Source: an uncultured Brachybacterium sp. | GTDB taxonomy: Bacteria; Actinomycetota; Actinomycetes; Actinomycetales; Dermabacteraceae | Assembly (NCBI RefSeq): GCF_947500705.1 | Contig: NZ_CANMSY010000002.1 | Location: forward strand, 558,001-622,000 | Length of the DNA stretch: 64,000 bases | Direction: 5' to 3' | Part shown: piece after piece, positions 60,351 through 64,000 of the stretch | How positions within the stretch are numbered: position 1 is the first letter of the stretch | Layout of the letters: the number at the start of each line of letters is the position of its first letter | Program-made: the position numbers and the translations under genes | The notes under the pieces: generated by a model | Told to the model about the DNA's origin: nothing | The model's database searches: none | What the model saw: only the letters and a program-made list of their open reading frames with translations

Positions 60351-60987
60351 GCTGATCTCCCCCGAGGAGGCCGTGGCCCGGGCTCTCGCGCTGCTCGATG
60401 AGGCGCTGCGGTCCGGGGCGCGGCGCGTGCTCGGGATCGCGGGGGCGCCTGGTTCGGGGAAGTCCTCGCTCACGGCGATGCTGGCTCGGGAGCTTCCCGC
60501 AGGGTCCTGCGTGGTGGTGCCGATGGATGGGTTCCATCTGGCGGATGTCGCGCTCGCGCGGCTCGGTCGGAGCGGGCGGAAGGGCGCGCCGGACACCTTC
60601 GATGCCGCAGGCTATGTCGCGCTGCTGCAGCGCGTGCGGGCGGCGATGCCGCAGGATCCGCCGGTGTGGGCGCCGATGTTCGAACGGGACCTCGAGCAGC
60701 CGCTCGCCGGGGCGATCGAGGTGCCCGCGCAGGTGCCGCTGGTGATCACCGAGGGGAACTACCTGCTCGGTGACGACGCGTTCGCGAAGGTGCGCGGGAT
60801 GCTGGATGCCCGCTGGTTCGTCGAGGCGCCCCAGGAGCTGCGGCACCGGTGGCTGATCGAGCGGCACGAGCGCTTCGGGAAATCACCTGCGGCGGCGCGG
60901 GAGTGGGCGCTCGGGCCCGATGAGGACAACGCCCGCCTGATCGCGGGAACCCGCGACCGGGCGGACGTCGTGGTGCAGCTGGACTGA
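60334..60987 (+). CDS. P-loop nucleoside/nucleotide kinase family protein
   Basis: 217 residues. Walker A GAPGSGKSSL lies near residue 36, and VVPMDGFHL resembles the uridine/pantothenate/phosphoribulokinase-like FHL motif. VITEGNYLLG and RHRWLIERHERFGKS are typical of the uridine kinase-like family. Substrate unknown; fructose and panthothenate-type kinases are among relatives. The ATG lies inside the helicase gene (17-bp overlap), so it is probably co-transcribed. A functional link with DNA-end processing is not obvious. Confidence 0.87.
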   Translation: MGRSVELISPEEAVARALALLDEALRSGARRVLGIAGAPGSGKSSLTAMLARELPAGSCVVVPMDGFHLADVALARLGRSGRKGAPDTFDAAGYVALLQRVRAAMPQDPPVWAPMFERDLEQPLAGAIEVPAQVPLVITEGNYLLGDDAFAKVRGMLDARWFVEAPQELRHRWLIERHERFGKSPAAAREWALGPDEDNARLIAGTRDRADVVVQLD

Positions 60988-61011
60988 CGCGCAGGTCAGC
61001 TGTGCGGCCGA

Positions 61012-61509
61012 TCAGCCGCGCATGACCGCCCGGGCGAATCCCGCGCTGCGCTCCTGCAGGCCCGCGATGCGCTGCTCGCGATGGTGGGCGAGCACTGCCG
61101 GGTCCTCGGTGCGCAGCTCGAAGGTCGCCGGGGCTCGGCGCACATTGCGGGAGCAGCGGAAGTCGGCGCAGATCGCGGTGCCGATGGTGTTGCCGCGGCG
61201 GCCCGAGGCCCCTGCCAGGGGCGCCACGAAGGAGGCCGCGCGGACGCCGTCGATGACGTCCTCGCACCAGGCGCAGAGCATCTTGCGGCTCGGGGGGCGG
61301 CCAGTGCCGCGCAGCAGCAGGCCGACGGGCTCGTCCTCGACCTCGAGCACGACATAGTGCAGCTGCGGCTTGCGGGAGTCCTGCCAGCCGAGGTAGTCGA
61401 CGGCCTCCCAGCGCACGGCGGAGAGGTCGGGCAGCTCGGCCCGGGTGGCATCGCCCTTGGTGGCGTTGACGAAGCTGGAGCGGATCTTTTCAGAGTTCAC
61501 GGGGAGCAT
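61012..61509 (-). CDS. FBP/FusB-like treble-clef zinc-finger protein
   Basis: 165 residues from ATG 61509, with GAGG five nt upstream. Cysteines Cys79-Cys82 and Cys114-Cys119 (CAWC...CADFRC) form the four-cysteine zinc site of the FBP C-terminal domain, in which FusB binds EF-G and gives fusidic acid resistance. The N-terminal helical half differs. Actinobacterial homologs are common and mostly uncharacterised. A ribosome/EF-G role is likely by family. The 226-bp upstream gap shows no gene. Confidence 0.85.
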   Translation of the reverse strand: MLPVNSEKIRSSFVNATKGDATRAELPDLSAVRWEAVDYLGWQDSRKPQLHYVVLEVEDEPVGLLLRGTGRPPSRKMLCAWCEDVIDGVRAASFVAPLAGASGRRGNTIGTAICADFRCSRNVRRAPATFELRTEDPAVLAHHREQRIAGLQERSAGFARAVMRG

Positions 61510-61735
61510 GGGGTCCTCACGGAGAGCGCACAGGAGCACCCCGGTGTCGGGGGTCCGGCGCGGGAGACGACGGTCAGCGGTGGTGGGGCGTGCGAGCACG
61601 CCGCATCACGCCGAGCAGGCCTCGTGGGCCGCCCCGCTTCCTGCAGGCCGTATGGCCATGCCGTCTCCCCTCGTGTCACGGACCCTGCCACGGTACGCCC
61701 GCGGGCCCGTGACCGCCACCGGAATGTGCCGGGGC

Positions 61736-62620
61736 TCAGGCGATGATCTGGTGCAGCTGCTCGAGCTCCTCCGCGCTGAGCTCGAGGTTCATCGCGTGCG
61801 CGGAGTCGGTGATGGACTCGGGGCGGCTGGCTCCCGGGATCGGGATCACGTGCTCGCCGAGGGACAGCTCCCAGGCGAGGACCACCTGCTGCGGGCTGAC
61901 CGCATGCGCCTCGGCCACGCGCTGGATCTGCGGGAACCGCTCCCCCACGGCCCGTGCTCCGCCACCGGTGCCGCCCAGCGGCGACCAGGGGACGAAGGCG
62001 ATGCCGTGCTCGCCGCAGTGGCGCAGCTCTGCGCGGCTGGTGTGGAAGAACGTCGGGGAGAACTCGTTCTGGACCGCGGCGAGGCCTCCCTCGCCGAGCA
62101 CGTCGCGGGCCACGTCGATCTCCTCGGTGTTCGCATTGGAGATGCCGATCTCGCGGATCAGGCCCTCCTGCTGGAAGGTGGCGAGGGCCTCGACCGCGTC
62201 CGCGTAGCGGATGCTGCGGTCGGGCCGGTGCCAGTAGTACAGGCCCACGGAGTCGGTGCCGAGATTCGCCAGGGACGTCTCGAGCGCGGCACGGAGGTAG
62301 GTGGCGGAGCCGTCACGGCCTCCGCCGTCGGCGGAGCGGGTGATACCGCCCTTGGTGGCGACCGTGATCGTGGAGCGATCGCCGTCCCAGCTGTCCAGGG
62401 CCTCGGCGACGAACTTCTCGTTGTGACCCATGGTGTCCCAGGAAGGGGCGTAGATGTCCGCCGTGTCGAGCAGGGTGATGCCCGCGTCGAGGGCCGCGTG
62501 GAGGGTGGCCATGGCGCGGTCGTGCGGGGCGGGCTCGCCGCGCCCCATCGACAATGGCATCGCGCCGAGGCCGAGGGCGGAGACGGTCAGGGAGCCGATA
62601 CGGCGGGTGGGTGCACTCAT
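61736..62620 (-). CDS. Aldo/keto reductase
   Basis: 294 residues. The catalytic tetrad is visible: Asp and Tyr in DTADIYA (~52-58), Lys in VATKGG (~88) and His in YYWHRPD (~130). The C-terminal NADPH-binding segment includes IPIPGASRPESI. Broad carbonyl substrate range is typical. The ATG lies six bases after a TACGCT box, so a leaderless start is likely. Single-gene unit. Confidence 0.92.
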   Translation of the reverse strand: MSAPTRRIGSLTVSALGLGAMPLSMGRGEPAPHDRAMATLHAALDAGITLLDTADIYAPSWDTMGHNEKFVAEALDSWDGDRSTITVATKGGITRSADGGGRDGSATYLRAALETSLANLGTDSVGLYYWHRPDRSIRYADAVEALATFQQEGLIREIGISNANTEEIDVARDVLGEGGLAAVQNEFSPTFFHTSRAELRHCGEHGIAFVPWSPLGGTGGGARAVGERFPQIQRVAEAHAVSPQQVVLAWELSLGEHVIPIPGASRPESITDSAHAMNLELSAEELEQLHQIIA

Positions 62621-62626
62621 GGGGTA

Positions 62627-62632
62627 AGCGTA
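62627..62632 (-). promoter_or_regulatory. -10 box TACGCT, leaderless promoter
   Basis: TACGCT on the minus strand ends six bases before the aldo/keto reductase ATG. Confidence 0.45.
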
Positions 62633-62712
62633 GTCCGCTGGCGCGAAGGCGGAACTGCCCCTGACCTCATGGTCAGATCACCGGCGGGAGCTCGAGGTGG
62701 ACCCGCGGCCGC

Positions 62713-63120
62713 TCAGAGCTCCAGGATCCCCGCGGTGGTGCGGCGGAAGAGTCCGTCGGCCATGTAGAAGTCTCCGAGGTCGGCCTCGAAGTCGACGTGC
62801 AACCACTGCACCGTGGCGGACCGGCATTCCTCGATCGCATGCAGGACCAGGGACCGCCCGATCCCGGTTCCCTGATGCTCGGGATGGACCACGACGTCGA
62901 GCAGGAAGGCGTGCCGCCCTCCATCGGTGATCACATTGCAGAAGCCGATCAGGGTCTCTCCGCGTCGCGCCGTGATCCAGCCCAGCGAGTAGCGCTCGAG
63001 CCGCTCGCCCCATGGCTGGACCTCGTGCTCGAGAGCGAAAGCCGCGGAATGCAGGGCGGAGAGCTCCTGGTCGTCGATCGTCGCGCGCCAGGCACAGCGG
63101 AGCGGCTCCGTGGGTTCCAT
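62713..63120 (-). CDS. GNAT-family N-acetyltransferase
   Basis: 135 residues. The acetyl-CoA site is VVVHPEHQGTGIGRSLV (~residues 76-92), with preceding GFCNVITDGG strand and a final DGLFRRTTAGILEL. Length is that of a minimal single GNAT domain. Substrate unknown. A CACACT box seven bases before the ATG could be a -10 for a leaderless start. Confidence 0.9.
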   Translation of the reverse strand: MEPTEPLRCAWRATIDDQELSALHSAAFALEHEVQPWGERLERYSLGWITARRGETLIGFCNVITDGGRHAFLLDVVVHPEHQGTGIGRSLVLHAIEECRSATVQWLHVDFEADLGDFYMADGLFRRTTAGILEL

Positions 63121-63193
63121 GCGACTCAGTGTGCAGGGTGCGAGGCCGCCCCGTCAGGGGTTCCGCGGAATCCCTGACCCACCTCCCAGAGCA

Positions 63194-63415
63194 TCAGGGC
63201 TGGCTCGAGAGCTTGCGGAGCGCTGAGCCCTTGTGTGCGGCGACATGGTCGGTCTTGTCGCTCGCGATCTCGTACTGGGGCTCCTCCTCGCTCGCGCGCC
63301 GGGTGTGGCCCTTGTAGTCGAAGTCCTTCGTATGGACCTCGGTGATGGTGCCGGAGACGCGTCCGGCCTCGGAGTTCCAGCTGACGTGGTCGCCGACGGC
63401 GAAGTGCTTGCTCAT
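63194..63415 (-). CDS. DUF2945 (HVA1/Tudor-like) small protein
   Basis: 73 residues. MSKHFAVGDHVSWNSEAGRVSGTI, VHTKDFDYKGHTRRASEEEPQYEI and a closing HKGSALRKL are the hallmark segments of DUF2945, a small beta-barrel related to Tudor domains (hypervirulence-associated protein family). Function in bacteria unknown. AGGAGGAGG lies six to eight nt before the ATG, and the gene overlaps the upstream regulator by ATGA (63412-63415), so both are coupled. Confidence 0.9.
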   Translation of the reverse strand: MSKHFAVGDHVSWNSEAGRVSGTITEVHTKDFDYKGHTRRASEEEPQYEIASDKTDHVAAHKGSALRKLSSQP

Positions 63416-63996
63416 GACAGTCCTCCTCCTTGCTCGGTGGTTCCTCGCACCGTGCGTGCGAGCAGGGCGACGGAGAAGAACACCGCCGCCTGGCCTTCGT
63501 GGGCCCGGTAGCGGTAGCCGCCGCCGGTGGCGATCCGGCCGGAGCCACCGGCCTCGATGACGTGGACATCGTCTCCGGTGTCGATCTCGAGCGCTCCCTC
63601 GATCACGTGATGCGTCAGGCCCGGGAGCAGGATGCCTGCGCCGCCCTCGTAGATGTCCTCGCCCAGCAGCTTCCACTTCCAGGTCTCGACCGAGAGCGTC
63701 TCGGTGTCCACGGCGTCCAGCAGCACCGCCCAGCTGCCGGCGTCGGTGGACCAGACCTCGACGCCGTCCGGGGCGCCGTCCGCGCCCACCCCCATCAGGG
63801 CGGCGAAGGTGGTGCCGAGCCCGGCGGCGATCCGGTCCAGAGTTGCGACCGAGGGATTCGCCTGGCCGAGCTCGATCTGGGTGAGCATGCGGCGGCTGAC
63901 CTCGCTGAGCTCGGCGAGTGCGCCGACACTGAGCTCCTGCTGCTGGCGCGCGGCACGGATCCGGTCGCCGAGCTGCGCGACGACTGCGGGGCGCAT
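63412..63996 (-). CDS. XRE-family regulator with cupin domain
   Basis: 194 residues. An HTH of XRE type (~10-65; LSVGALAELSEVSRRMLTQIELGQANPS) is joined to a C-terminal cupin domain with GILLPGLTHHVIEG and a VHVIEAGGSG strand. Such regulators often control small-molecule or stress genes. ATG 63996 is four bases from the window edge, so an upstream start cannot be excluded. Coupled to the DUF2945 gene. Confidence 0.85.
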   Translation of the reverse strand: MRPAVVAQLGDRIRAARQQQELSVGALAELSEVSRRMLTQIELGQANPSVATLDRIAAGLGTTFAALMGVGADGAPDGVEVWSTDAGSWAVLLDAVDTETLSVETWKWKLLGEDIYEGGAGILLPGLTHHVIEGALEIDTGDDVHVIEAGGSGRIATGGGYRYRAHEGQAAVFFSVALLARTVRGTTEQGGGLS

Positions 63997-64000
63997 CCCA

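Noticed and set aside
1-64000. tRNA, rRNA, CRISPR, insertion sequence or prophage genes
   Set aside because: No cloverleaf-like sequence, spaced direct-repeat array, transposase or phage structural gene was recognised. The only candidate mobile gene is the DUF222-HNH one.

Overview
This is a gene-dense, high-GC chromosomal stretch of an actinobacterium. Codon third positions are strongly G/C. Many genes overlap at ATGA junctions, and many start codons sit directly behind a TANNNT box, as in leaderless actinobacterial transcription. Gene content (a DUF6320/acyltransferase/esterase operon, a DUF222-HNH gene, FBP-domain and DUF2945 proteins, BCCT and SPFH genes) fits the Micrococcales. Brachybacterium (Dermabacteraceae) is my best guess, from memory of its gene neighbourhoods rather than a search. 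No rRNA, tRNA, CRISPR array, insertion sequence or prophage was seen.

1-10 kb: a truncated membrane protein, a three-gene minus-strand operon (lipase-type esterase, condensation-fold acyltransferase, zinc-ribbon DUF6320 membrane protein) behind a possible 12-codon leader ORF, a flavin reductase, YccF, argS, a YhhN protein, an esterase that seems to have lost catalytic residues, and an MTA/SAH nucleosidase behind a palindrome. 10-24 kb: BCCT transporter, 2-hydroxyacid dehydrogenase, membrane alpha/beta hydrolase, mercaptopyruvate-type sulfurtransferase, Tat-type secreted EEP hydrolase, beta-hydroxyacid dehydrogenase, an operon with an FAD dehydrogenase and a P-loop kinase, and a zinc-ribbon/SPFH pair. 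24-33 kb: two BASS transporters flanking an ABC exporter, then a four-gene ABC/two-component operon. Its divergent promoter region carries a phased GTCATGAC array. An amidohydrolase and a VapBC module with a double-palindrome operator follow.

33-44 kb: a 59-residue lipoprotein, a RIO-type kinase behind a structured leader with a 17-codon ORF, a DUF1992 protein, SRPBCC, a beta-propeller protein, a double GNAT, a MerR-PP2C fusion with a possible internal start, an AAA ATPase, a 466-base gene-free stretch with repeats and DnaA-box-like sequences, a DUF222-HNH protein and PncA. 44-64 kb: 2,4-dienoyl-CoA reductase, penicillin-binding protein, PfkB kinase, glutathione peroxidase, SPFH, sulfatase, a decayed zinc alcohol dehydrogenase, a DoxX-like protein, an AddAB-like helicase/nuclease pair, a nucleoside-kinase-like protein, an FBP zinc-finger protein, an aldo/keto reductase, GNAT, DUF2945 and an XRE-cupin regulator.

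Most genes are housekeeping or metabolic singletons. The parts most likely to be new biology are the two small upstream ORFs, the MerR-PP2C fusion, the phased operator of the ABC/two-component operon, the esterase/acyltransferase/DUF6320 operon and the AddAB-like pair.
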